A stretch of DNA of 29,261 nt, from positions 1-29,261 of IMG/VR virus record IMGVR_UViG_3300044617_001170. One strand, 5' to 3'. The position numbers and the translations under genes were made by a program. Origin of the DNA: a virus. The notes below the pieces were generated by a model. That model was not told where the DNA came from, searched no databases, and worked only from the letters and a program-made list of their open reading frames with translations. Within the stretch, counting starts at the first letter, position 1. Each line of letters opens with the position of its first letter. Shown piece by piece: positions 21,366 through 26,311 of this stretch.

Positions 21366-21503
21366 AAAGCCTTGCCGCATAAGACTTTGCGGCGAGGACG
21401 GCCGCGGCGGTTCAACGTAAACTCTTATCGTATAACGACTTAGGAACAATCGTGAAAAATACTAATGAGAAGGGGTTGACAGTGCCGATAACTAAGGTAT
21501 ACT
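21366..21503 (+). promoter_or_regulatory. Operator module E11 and promoter
   Basis: Site A AAAGCCTT-N7-AAGACTTT starts at 21366 (hairpin CCTTGCCGC/GCGGCGAGG) and site B AAACTCTT-N7-AACGACTT at 21419. The promoter is TTGACA at 21476, 16 bp with GCCGATAAC, TATACT at 21498, 110 bp from the module start. Confidence 0.88.
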
Positions 21504-21524
21504 GATAGCATCACACGACAAGAC

Positions 21525-21561
21525 TCTGACCGATCACGAAACAAGAAAAGTTCGGATCAGA
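21525..21561 (+). other. Leader hairpin between tandem promoters
   Basis: TCTGACCGA (21525) pairs with TCGGATCAGA (21552, one bulged A) around an A-rich loop. It lies between the E11 promoter and a second promoter at 21564. It may be a short transcript or an attenuator; there is no T-run. Confidence 0.45.
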
Positions 21562-21563
21562 CC

Positions 21564-21592
21564 TTGACAAGTGATGATGGTTTGGGTATGAT
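21564..21592 (+). promoter_or_regulatory. Second promoter of the 21634 gene
   Basis: TTGACA at 21564, 17 bp, TATGAT at 21587. It lacks the CGATA motif. Confidence 0.7.
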
Positions 21593-21633
21593 TACTTTAC
21601 TTGGTTCGATTACACTTTTTGGAGAAGATTGCT

Positions 21634-21894
21634 ATGCAAAAGTTTACTTTCAATGTTGATATTGTTGCCAGCGAACTGGATCGTGATTCGGTTGTGGAGA
21701 GTCTGACCGCTGCCCTGAATGATGCTCTGCCAGGTGATGTTCATGCGAATGTCAAGGCTGGCGAGGTCAAGAGTTTTTCTGAGCAGGGTTATAAGGTGTG
21801 GCGTGCCCGTGTTACTGGTGTGACTGCCGAGGCTGCGGGCGACTCTGCGAATCCTAAGAAGTCTAAGACCGAAAAGGAAACGGTCGAGGCTTGA
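21634..21894 (+). CDS. Small hypothetical protein
   Basis: This 86-residue protein has an alpha/beta start (KFTFNVDIVASELDRDSVVESLTAALNDAL), a strand GYKVWRARVTGVTAEA and a charged tail (SANPKKSKTEKETVEA). The ATG at 21634 has TTGGAGAAG upstream; an upstream in-frame start lacks this. Codon use is G/C-rich, like the 13418 and 26972 genes, suggesting strong expression. A hairpin follows at 21923. Confidence 0.78.
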   Translation: MQKFTFNVDIVASELDRDSVVESLTAALNDALPGDVHANVKAGEVKSFSEQGYKVWRARVTGVTAEAAGDSANPKKSKTEKETVEA

Positions 21895-21922
21895 TCGACT
21901 GATTCTATCATCAAACCGCTTC

Positions 21923-21948
21923 AGCCTCCACGGGAAACCGTGGGGGCT
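21923..21948 (+). terminator. Terminator-like hairpin without T-run
   Basis: An 11-bp stem AGCCTCCACGG/CCGTGGGGGCT with loop GAAA. It is stable but followed by TGCGG rather than T residues, so it may be an mRNA 3'-end stabiliser or a weak terminator before the tRNA promoter. Confidence 0.55.
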
Positions 21949-21975
21949 TGCGGCATTGAATGAGTACGATATAAT
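21948..21975 (+). promoter_or_regulatory. Promoter of the tRNA-Arg/tRNA-Asp pair
   Basis: TATAAT at 21970 with TTGCGG about 16 bases upstream (21948). The -35 overlaps the end of the preceding hairpin. Confidence 0.6.
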
Positions 21976-21983
21976 AGATACAC

Positions 21984-22055
21984 GGCCCCATAGTTAAATG
22001 GAGATAACAGGACTCTTCTAAAGTCTAGTTAGAGGTTCGATTCCTCTTGGGGCTA
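21984..22055 (+). tRNA. tRNA-Arg (UCU)
   Basis: Acceptor GGCCCCA/TGGGGCT (first pair G-T), D arm GTTA-AATGGAGA-TAAC, anticodon stem GGACT/AGTCT with loop CTTCTAA (TCT), T arm AGAGG-TTCGATT-CCTCT, discriminator A. CCA is not encoded. Confidence 0.92.
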
Positions 22056-22058
22056 TTT

Positions 22059-22132
22059 GGGAATGTAGATCAATCGGTTAGATCGCTAGCCTGTCACGCT
22101 AGAGGTTGCGGGTTCGAGTCCCGTCATTCTCG
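22059..22132 (+). tRNA. tRNA-Asp (GUC)
   Basis: Acceptor GGGAATG/CATTCTC, D arm GATC...GATC, anticodon stem CTAGC/GCTAG with loop CTGTCAC (GTC), T arm GCGGG-TTCGAGT-CCCGT, discriminator G. Module E12 starts two bases after its end. Confidence 0.94.
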
Positions 22133-22134
22133 CT

Positions 22135-22281
22135 AAATCCTTATCGGATAAGACTTTGCGTCAAATGGGGGCGACCGGGTTCGACGTAAACTCTTGTAGC
22201 ACAAGCACTTGCAAGTTGTTTCGTTTTCTGCAACAACTGATAAAGTTTTCTCTTGACAATGCCGATACTGTAGTATAGAAT
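22135..22281 (+). promoter_or_regulatory. Operator module E12 and promoter
   Basis: Site A AAATCCTT-N7-AAGACTTT starts at 22135 and site B AAACTCTT-N7-AAGCACTT at 22188. The promoter is TTGACA at 22253, 17 bp with GCCGATACT, TAGAAT at 22276, 118 bp from the module start. Confidence 0.87.
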
Positions 22282-22299
22282 CGTTAGCATAGGAGAAAC

Positions 22300-23007
22300 A
22301 TGATGAAAGTTGCAAACGGTAACGATAAGTTGGGTAAGGGTTGTTTGGTCGTGAGTCGGCCCGTTGGCGATACTTGTCCCCCTACTTGTGTTTATTTGGG
22401 CGACGGTTGCTATGCTGAGCAAACCGAGAAGATGTATCCTAATGTTCGCCCCGCTGGTATGCAAAATCTTATCACTGAGAAGAATCGTATTAGAGCGATG
22501 ATTCTGGAAGCGATTCGTAAAGAGAAGTCTATTCGTTGGCATGAGCGTGGTGATTGGTTCAAGGATGGTCAACTCGACCTTGACTATGTTGCTAATGTAA
22601 CGTGGGCTTGTGAGAGTATTCTTGCCGATGGTACTAGTCTGCCCGATATGTGGTTTTATACTCATATCTATGATAGTCGGCTTGTGGCTATGGAAAAGTA
22701 TATGAATGTATATGCCAGTGTTCATAATGATAATGATATGAATGAGGCAAAGGCTCAAGGTTTCAAACTGTTCGCATGGTGCGATAGTGACGAAAAGATT
22801 GCCAAGAAACGTCCTAAGCGTAAGGCGGCAGCGGAAGTATGGCGTAAGAGTCTGCCTAAACTGGTTGTGCTGAATGATACAAAGTTTATCACTTGCCCCG
22901 AAATCCGTCGTGGTCGTGGCGTTGTGACTTGCACACCGACCGAGGGTAGTGTAGACTGTAACTTGTGCGTCAAGGGTTTGGCTAACGTGTTGTTTCCCTC
23001 TCACTAA
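22300..23007 (+). CDS. Cys-rich phage protein, possibly Gp88/DUF7227-like
   Basis: This 235-residue protein has an N-terminal GNDKLGKGCLVVSRPVGDTCPPTCVYLGDGCYAE and a C-terminal TCPEIRRGRGVVTCTPTEGSVDCNLCVKG. The two Cys sets probably bind metal, zinc or an Fe-S cluster. The NxKLG...TCP...C..CYA start recalls actinophage Gp88-like proteins of unknown role, from memory. Between them are RWHERGDWF and WFYTHIYDSRL. AGGAG precedes two adjacent ATGs; the second, at 22303, has the better spacing. First of three genes under module E12. Confidence 0.75.
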   Translation: MMKVANGNDKLGKGCLVVSRPVGDTCPPTCVYLGDGCYAEQTEKMYPNVRPAGMQNLITEKNRIRAMILEAIRKEKSIRWHERGDWFKDGQLDLDYVANVTWACESILADGTSLPDMWFYTHIYDSRLVAMEKYMNVYASVHNDNDMNEAKAQGFKLFAWCDSDEKIAKKRPKRKAAAEVWRKSLPKLVVLNDTKFITCPEIRRGRGVVTCTPTEGSVDCNLCVKGLANVLFPSH

Positions 23008-23015
23008 GGATAAAT

Positions 23016-23249
23016 ATGAAAAGTTATACTTGGGATTATCTCGACCTACGAGAAGTTTGCGACTATAATAAGTTAGACTATGGTAGTGTGATAGATGCTA
23101 TTAGCAATAGTGATGTTAGTTTTGGTACGAATACTGACACCCTGATTAGCCAAGAAACATTACAATCTATTCTTGACGATAATGATTTTGGTGTTGAGTT
23201 AGATTTTGCTAAGTACGATAATACCGTAGTTATTTCTTTAGGGAGTTGA
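23016..23249 (+). CDS. Small acidic hypothetical protein
   Basis: This 77-residue acidic protein reads YLDLREVCDYNKLDYGSVIDAI and SQETLQSILDDNDFGVELDFAKYDNTVVISL. AAGGA is 7 bases before the ATG, 8 bases after the previous stop, so it is in the same operon. No family is recognised. Confidence 0.75.
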   Translation: MKSYTWDYLDLREVCDYNKLDYGSVIDAISNSDVSFGTNTDTLISQETLQSILDDNDFGVELDFAKYDNTVVISLGS

Positions 23250-23252
23250 ATC

Positions 23253-23492
23253 ATGGCTAAGTATTATGTAAAGAGCGGAACACTAGAAGTTATTCTGTCT
23301 CAACCTAATGCACTAGAGGCTGCTATCTGTGGTTTACTATTGACAAATAAGTTTGATATTATTGACGAGCATTTTTATGTAGATGAACAGGGCTATAGAG
23401 ATTATATTAGTGCTACTCCTAAAACTAATGTAATCGCTACAAAAAGTATAGTTAGGGCCGCAGGGTGGGAACTTTCAAGGGATGATGATTGA
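23253..23492 (+). CDS. Small hypothetical protein
   Basis: This 79-residue protein starts AKYYVKSGTLEVILSQPNALEAAICGLLLTN and continues DEHFYVDEQGYRD, a layout (short strands, a helix with PxEAA, then a DExFYV strand) seen in unnamed phage proteins. GGGAG lies 8-9 bases upstream. It is the last gene before module E13. Confidence 0.78.
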   Translation: MAKYYVKSGTLEVILSQPNALEAAICGLLLTNKFDIIDEHFYVDEQGYRDYISATPKTNVIATKSIVRAAGWELSRDDD

Positions 23493-23500
23493 ATAGCCAT

Positions 23501-23619
23501 AAATCCTTGGTGCATAAGACTTTGCATCAAGGCGGGCCGCGGTGATTTGACGCAAAGTGTTGCGGCGTAAGGGTTTAGGATTTTCTAAAGTTGGTCGGGC
23601 CTTTTGACCGATAAATACT
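23501..23619 (+). promoter_or_regulatory. Operator module E13 and uncertain promoter
   Basis: Site A AAATCCTT-N7-AAGACTTT starts at 23501 (hairpin CCTTGGTGC/GCATCAAGG) and site B AAAGTGTT-N7-AAGGGTTT at 23554. The best promoter is TTGGTC at 23591, 17 bp with ACCGATA, AATACT at 23614, 90 bp from the module start. A TTGACA-16-TACAAT pair at 23640-23667 lies inside the following frame and is less convincing. Confidence 0.7.
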
Positions 23620-23657
23620 CTATGGATGAGAAGCGGGTCTTGACAAGGAACGGAACA

Positions 23658-23990
23658 ATGCTACAATGGGTTGGTGTGCTTATTGCTCTGTTAGGGTTGG
23701 CCTATAATGGTGTAAAAGATTATCAAAGTGGGAATATAAAAATTCCAGAGTTGACTCAACAAAAAGAGTTGACAAAGGTAGTTTATCCGGTACAATACTG
23801 TTTAATGGCGTATGATCCTAACGTAAACAAAGTTTTTTATCAACACGAAAATGGTCAATGGTATGATTACCCTCCACAACAACGACGATATGCGTCCTCG
23901 ACGCAACCACAACGTAATCAAAATCAAGAAAGTTATGCCTTGGGAGATGCGTCAGGGGCATCAGGAACACAAGTTTACCGTGTTCGATAA
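23658..23990 (+). CDS. Membrane-anchored hypothetical protein
   Basis: The 110 residues begin with a membrane segment (LQWVGVLIALLGLAYNGV), followed by a polar domain (VVYPVQYCLMAYDPNVNKVFYQHENGQWYDYPPQQRR) and a Gln/Ser/Gly-rich tail. The ATG at 23658 has AAGGA 8 bases upstream and lies downstream of the likely transcription start; earlier in-frame starts (23604, 23622) would not be on that transcript. Its last 100 bases overlap another frame (23890). Confidence 0.65.
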   Translation: MLQWVGVLIALLGLAYNGVKDYQSGNIKIPELTQQKELTKVVYPVQYCLMAYDPNVNKVFYQHENGQWYDYPPQQRRYASSTQPQRNQNQESYALGDASGASGTQVYRVR

Positions 23991-24057
23991 TCGTCCCAAG
24001 CGTCAGCGTACTCGTTCGGCCCAAAAGCGTAGGGCTTGCGAGGATAATGATTATTGA
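23890..24057 (+). CDS. Small basic protein in an overlapping frame
   Basis: This 55-residue basic protein contains MPWEMRQGHQEHKFTVFDNRP followed by an Arg/Lys-rich RQRTRSAQKRRA. The frame is +1 relative to the 23658 gene and overlaps it by 101 bases. There is no clear ribosome binding site at 23890; an in-frame ATG at 23935 would still keep the distinctive part. The composition looks like a real nucleic-acid-binding peptide. Confidence 0.5.
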   Translation: MRPRRNHNVIKIKKVMPWEMRQGHQEHKFTVFDNRPKRQRTRSAQKRRACEDNDY

Positions 24058-24064
24058 GTATAAT
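24036..24064 (+). promoter_or_regulatory. Promoter of the tRNA-Thr/tRNA-Gln pair
   Basis: TTGCGA at 24036, 17 bp, TATAAT at 24059. It overlaps the end of the preceding gene and lies 10 bases before tRNA-Thr. Confidence 0.72.
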
Positions 24065-24073
24065 AAGGCGATT

Positions 24074-24146
24074 GCCGATGTAACTCAGTTGGTAGAGTAG
24101 CAGTTTTGTAAACTGCCTGTCATCAGTTCGACTCTGATCATCGGCT
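24074..24146 (+). tRNA. tRNA-Thr (UGU)
   Basis: Acceptor GCCGATG/CATCGGC, D arm ACTC...GAGT, anticodon stem GCAGT/ACTGC with loop TTTGTAA (TGT), T arm ATCAG-TTCGACT-CTGAT, discriminator T. One base separates it from the next tRNA. Confidence 0.94.
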
Positions 24147-24147
24147 T

Positions 24148-24417
24148 TCGGGAATGGTGTAACGGTAGCACAAGTGACTTTAATAAACTGGAGTGCTTAA
24201 AAGGAAACTTTTAATGTATAATCTCTCAAATTCGGTGGACGCTGTAAAATGCCAATACCGAGCCAAGCCGAGTAATCGGAAGGTGTAACGACTTGACGGG
24301 AGACACCTAAAACACAAGTAAAGGTGAAGGTAAAGTCTAGACCACAAACCAATAGGGTAACGAAAGTTATAGTGGTAAGTGGATCACTTTGTCTAGGTTC
24401 AAATCCTAGTTCCCGAA
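24148..24417 (+). tRNA. tRNA-Gln (UUG) split by a group I intron
   Basis: Exon 1 is 24148-24180 and exon 2 is 24380-24417. Joined, they give acceptor TCGGGAA/TTCCCGA, D arm GTGT...GCAC, anticodon stem AGTGA/TCACT with loop CTTTGGA (anticodon TTG), T arm CTAGG-TTCAAAT-CCTAG and discriminator A. The splice site lies between positions 34 and 35 of the anticodon, exactly where the cyanobacterial tRNA-Leu(UAA) intron sits. The HNH gene on the other strand overlaps the last 12 bases. Confidence 0.93.
24181..24379 (+). ncRNA. Group I intron (IC3-like) in tRNA-Gln
   Basis: This 199-nt self-splicing-type intron ends in G. P1: exon ACTT plus U pairs with GGAGT. P2: TTAAAAG-GAAA-CTTTTAA. P4-like TTCGGT/ACCGA, followed by GCCAAGCCG, P6 CCGA-GTAA-TCGG, then the conserved core AACGACTTGACGGGAG (P7 5' strand GACTT) with AAGTC 3' strand in GGTAAAGTCTAGACC, P8 CACCT/AGGTG and a P9 arm AAC-GAAA-GTT. 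The order and wording follow the Anabaena tRNA-Leu intron closely. No reading frame lies inside. Splicing is inferred. Confidence 0.93.
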
Positions 24418-25074
24418 TTTGTTATAATATTTAATCCATTTTCTTACAGCATTATCACTAACATTATACATTTTACCAATTGTAGTCATAGGATAATCTT
24501 TTACTAAATTATCTAGTTCTTCTTTGGTTGGTCTTTCTACTTTTCTAAGCCAAGGTTTTGGGCCTTGTTTACCTTTTTTAATTTTTGGCGGTTTTTTAAA
24601 TCTTTTACCAGCGTAAGTATCTGTTTGGCTATGACAGTTTGGACATAAAAAACATAAATTTTCTAGTCTATTATCGTTGGGAATACCATTTTTATGTTCA
24701 AGCTGTAATGATATTTTTTTATTATTCCAAGTATCTTTAAGACCACATGATTCACACTCGTATGACATTAAGTCATTTCGTATAATTCTTTTTTTTATAC
24801 TATCTCTATTAAGAGATCCATTTTTACAAAAAAAATCTTCGTTAGTTTTTTTGGGAGGAAATTTTTTCCCTTTATTTGATCCTTTACCAAGAGCAATATG
24901 AGACATATCTATATTTTCATATATAACTCGTCTTTTAATAGTATGATGGTTTCCACCTTTATTATTTAGATTAAAATAACGTAGTATATCAGCTATGGTA
25001 TTAGATTTAGCAACCAGTGCTTTGAATTCATCTGTGGAGATTGACCATATAATGCTTCTTTTTTTTCTATTCAT
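24406..25074 (-). CDS. HNH endonuclease, possible homing nuclease
   Basis: This 222-residue protein has an N-terminal DNA-binding half (WSISTDEFKALVAKSNTIAD, IKRRVIYENIDMSHI) and an HNH core YECESCGLKDTW, LQLEHKNGIPNDNRLENLCFLCPNCHSQTDTYAG with two Cys pairs, then a basic tail with a helix-turn-helix-like end (TTIGKMYNVSDNAVRKWIKYY). This matches free-standing phage HNH endonucleases. It is convergent on the intron-bearing tRNA-Gln, overlapping its 3' end by 12 bases. AAGGA is 8 bases before the ATG. It is the only minus-strand gene in this part and is AT-rich, so probably a recent insertion. Confidence 0.9.
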   Translation of the reverse strand: MNRKKRSIIWSISTDEFKALVAKSNTIADILRYFNLNNKGGNHHTIKRRVIYENIDMSHIALGKGSNKGKKFPPKKTNEDFFCKNGSLNRDSIKKRIIRNDLMSYECESCGLKDTWNNKKISLQLEHKNGIPNDNRLENLCFLCPNCHSQTDTYAGKRFKKPPKIKKGKQGPKPWLRKVERPTKEELDNLVKDYPMTTIGKMYNVSDNAVRKWIKYYNKFGN

Positions 25075-25099
25075 GATTAATTCCTTATTGGTACCATAT

Positions 25100-25127
25100 A
25101 TTATACACCAATCTGATGTCTTGACAA
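25100..25127 (-). promoter_or_regulatory. Promoter of the HNH gene
   Basis: On the minus strand TTGTCA (complement of 25122-25127), 16 bp, TATAAT (complement of 25100-25105). Its -35 shares the palindromic CTTGACAAG with the divergent tRNA promoter. Confidence 0.72.
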
Positions 25128-25148
25128 GTTGATTTATTATGCTATAAT
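25121..25148 (+). promoter_or_regulatory. Promoter of the Asn-Ser-Tyr tRNA cluster
   Basis: TTGACA at 25121, 16 bp, TATAAT at 25143, 14 bases before the tRNA-Asn gene. Confidence 0.88.
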
Positions 25149-25162
25149 AGCATAAATACAGA

Positions 25163-25234
25163 TGTCCTGTAGCTCAATGGTAGAGCCCTCCGCTGTTAAC
25201 GGAGTTGTTATAGGTTCGAGTCCTATCGGGACAG
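25163..25234 (+). tRNA. tRNA-Asn (GUU)
   Basis: Acceptor TGTCCTG/CGGGACA, D arm GCTC...GAGC, anticodon stem CTCCG/CGGAG with loop CTGTTAA (GTT), T arm ATAGG-TTCGAGT-CCTAT, discriminator G. Confidence 0.95.
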
Positions 25235-25238
25235 CTAA

Positions 25239-25325
25239 GGAAGAATGGCAGAGTGGCCTAATGCATCTGATTACTAATCAGAAGAGGCGTAAAAACCTCC
25301 GTGGGTTCGAATCCTACTTCTTCCG
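25239..25325 (+). tRNA. tRNA-Ser with anticodon ACU
   Basis: Class II tRNA: acceptor GGAAGAA/TTCTTCC, anticodon stem TCTGA/TCAGA with loop TTACTAA, long variable arm GAGG-N-CCTC, T arm GTGGG-TTCGAAT-CCTAC, discriminator G. The anticodon reads ACT; the usual bacterial tRNA for AGU/AGC has GCT. No other register is possible because the arm is symmetrical. Confidence 0.92.
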
Positions 25326-25329
25326 TTTA

Positions 25330-25411
25330 GGTGGATTACCCAAGCGGCCAACGGGGGCAGACTGTAAATCTGCTGGCAATGCCTTCGCTGGTTCGAATCC
25401 AGCATCCACCA
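25330..25411 (+). tRNA. tRNA-Tyr (GUA)
   Basis: Class II tRNA: acceptor GGTGGAT/ATCCACC, anticodon stem GCAGA/TCTGC with loop CTGTAAA (GTA), variable arm around GGCAATGCC, T arm GCTGG-TTCGAAT-CCAGC, discriminator A. Module E14 starts two bases after its end. Confidence 0.95.
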
Positions 25412-25412
25412 T

Positions 25413-25538
25413 AAAGCCTTGTCTCGTAAGACTTTACGACTAGGCTGAGCATGGAGACTTGACGTAAACTCTTTATCTATAAGTACTTAGACCAAGTTAA
25501 ATAATCCTATTGACAAGTGCCGATAACTAGAGTACAAT
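25413..25538 (+). promoter_or_regulatory. Operator module E14 and promoter
   Basis: Site A AAAGCCTT-N7-AAGACTTT starts at 25413 and site B AAACTCTT-N7-AAGTACTT at 25466. The promoter is TTGACA at 25510, 17 bp with GCCGATAAC, TACAAT at 25533, 97 bp from the module start. Confidence 0.88.
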
Positions 25539-25544
25539 ACCAAA

Positions 25545-25607
25545 ACGGAGGCTGGCGTTCTGAGCAGTTTTTGGTGTTCTGCCCAAACAAAAACACCCAC
25601 TGGATTA
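25545..25607 (+). ncRNA. Untranslated leader or small RNA between tandem promoters
   Basis: The start is set by the E14 promoter; there is no reading frame. Pairs such as GTTTTTG (25567) with CAAAAAC (25587), or GGTGTT with AACACC, are possible. It occupies the same place, promoter then RNA then R2 repeat then promoter, as the small RNA at 19870. No terminator T-run is seen. Confidence 0.35.
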
Positions 25608-25650
25608 CCTAATCCTACGGATTTGCGATTGTGGAAGATAGTCAGCGAGA
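25608..25650 (+). repeat. R2 repeat, copy 3
   Basis: CCTAATCCTACGGATTTG then GATAGTCAGCGAGAAA. The middle differs from copies 1 and 2, and the second stem is not kept, so the conserved parts are the first inverted repeat and TAGTCAGCGAGA. Confidence 0.82.
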
Positions 25651-25669
25651 AAAACTATAGTTTGACCTC

Positions 25670-25698
25670 TTGACAAGTCGATAACTCTAGAGTAGAAT
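25670..25698 (+). promoter_or_regulatory. Promoter of the 25717 gene
   Basis: TTGACA at 25670, 17 bp with GTCGATAAC, TAGAAT at 25693. It follows R2 copy 3. Confidence 0.85.
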
Positions 25699-25716
25699 CC
25701 CACCAAAGGAGAGAGT

Positions 25717-25902
25717 ATGAAAACCATTCGTTTCTATAATATGTTTAGTGAAACTGCTATTGGTTCTGAAAAGATTATGACAGAGTGCCGGTTGAGTATG
25801 CCAGAAGATATTGATTTGAATGATATGTTCGATGTGCTATCTCAAAAAACTGGGTATCCAATAGAGTCCTTCTCTTACGAAAATGTAGGGGTTGACAACT
25901 GA
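25717..25902 (+). CDS. Small hypothetical protein
   Basis: This 61-residue protein starts MKTIRFYNMFSETAIGSEKI, has a strand-helix layout (ECRLSMPEDIDLNDMFDVLSQKTG) and ends FSYENVGVD. AAAGGAG lies about 7 bases before the ATG. The next promoter's -35 lies within its last codons. The function is unknown. Confidence 0.75.
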   Translation: MKTIRFYNMFSETAIGSEKIMTECRLSMPEDIDLNDMFDVLSQKTGYPIESFSYENVGVDN

Positions 25903-25919
25903 AAAAATGCCGTTATAAT
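25892..25919 (+). promoter_or_regulatory. Promoter of tRNA-Lys
   Basis: TTGACA at 25892, 16 bp, TATAAT at 25914, 11 bases before the tRNA. It overlaps the end of the preceding gene. Confidence 0.88.
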
Positions 25920-25930
25920 ACGGCTAAGTT

Positions 25931-26003
25931 GGGGCTTTAGCTCAGTTGGTAGAGCAAGGGTCTTTTAAACCTTTGGTCGTGGGTTCGAGTCCCACAGGCC
26001 CCA
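25931..26003 (+). tRNA. tRNA-Lys (UUU)
   Basis: Acceptor GGGGCTT/AGGCCCC, D arm GCTC...GAGC, anticodon stem AGGGT/ACCTT with loop CTTTTAA (TTT), T arm GTGGG-TTCGAGT-CCCAC, discriminator A. The next promoter starts two bases later. Confidence 0.95.
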
Positions 26004-26004
26004 C

Positions 26005-26033
26005 TTGACAATCGTTGATCGTTGGTGTAGAAT
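26005..26033 (+). promoter_or_regulatory. Promoter of the 26055 gene
   Basis: TTGACA at 26005, 17 bp with GTTGATCG, TAGAAT at 26028. Confidence 0.85.
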
Positions 26034-26054
26034 AGTGGTTGAAGGAGAGGTATT

Positions 26055-26213
26055 ATGCTTTATTATGATGATCGTGATTATTATGATTCTAGTAACATCG
26101 ACGAGTTGTACGATGACGATCTCATTTTTGAGGATGATAACGATATTGAAGATATGAAAAACTCTTGGGAGTTTGATTATCACTCTATTGCTAACGAACT
26201 GGATGATGAATAA
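26055..26213 (+). CDS. Very acidic Asp/Tyr/Glu-rich small protein
   Basis: These 52 residues read YYDDRDYYDSSNIDELYDDD and continue with more Asp and Glu, ending in NELDDE. AAGGAGAGG precedes the ATG. Its composition groups it with the acidic proteins at 14179 and 15460. No fold is predictable; a nucleic-acid-mimic or cation-binding role is speculation. Confidence 0.72.
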   Translation: MLYYDDRDYYDSSNIDELYDDDLIFEDDNDIEDMKNSWEFDYHSIANELDDE

Positions 26214-26223
26214 ACTCTCTCGT

Positions 26224-26308
26224 TACGGATGCGACTTGGTGGGACAAGTATCTATTATAAGGATTATCCTTTCTCTCTTCTAGTACGTTCGAATCGTACC
26301 GTCCGTAT
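26224..26308 (+). tRNA. tRNA-like element, degenerate or atypical
   Basis: A convincing T arm (GTACG-TTCGAAT-CGTAC) is followed by an acceptor strand CGTCCGT pairing with ACGGATG at 26225, and a D-like arm ACTT-GGTGGGAC-AAGT. The anticodon arm is weak (ATCT/GGAT around ATTATAA, which would read UAU) and position 8 is C, not T. The variable region is long. It may be a decayed tRNA or a tRNA mimic. It ends four bases before the phosphoribosyltransferase gene. Confidence 0.4.
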
Positions 26309-26311
26309 TTT

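Noticed and set aside
22141-23004. 287-codon minus-strand frame opposite the Cys-rich protein gene
   Set aside because: Runs through a module and promoter and opposes a well-supported gene; composition is typical of a shadow frame.
23640-23667. TTGACA-16-TACAAT as the promoter of the 23658 gene
   Set aside because: It overlaps the chosen ATG and would leave the gene without its start; the upstream TTGGTC-17-AATACT pair with the CGATA motif fits the module pattern better.
26224-26308. tRNA-like element as a stop-codon suppressor tRNA
   Set aside because: A UUA/UCA/CUA anticodon requires a shifted loop without U33 in place; the anticodon arm is too weak to assign.
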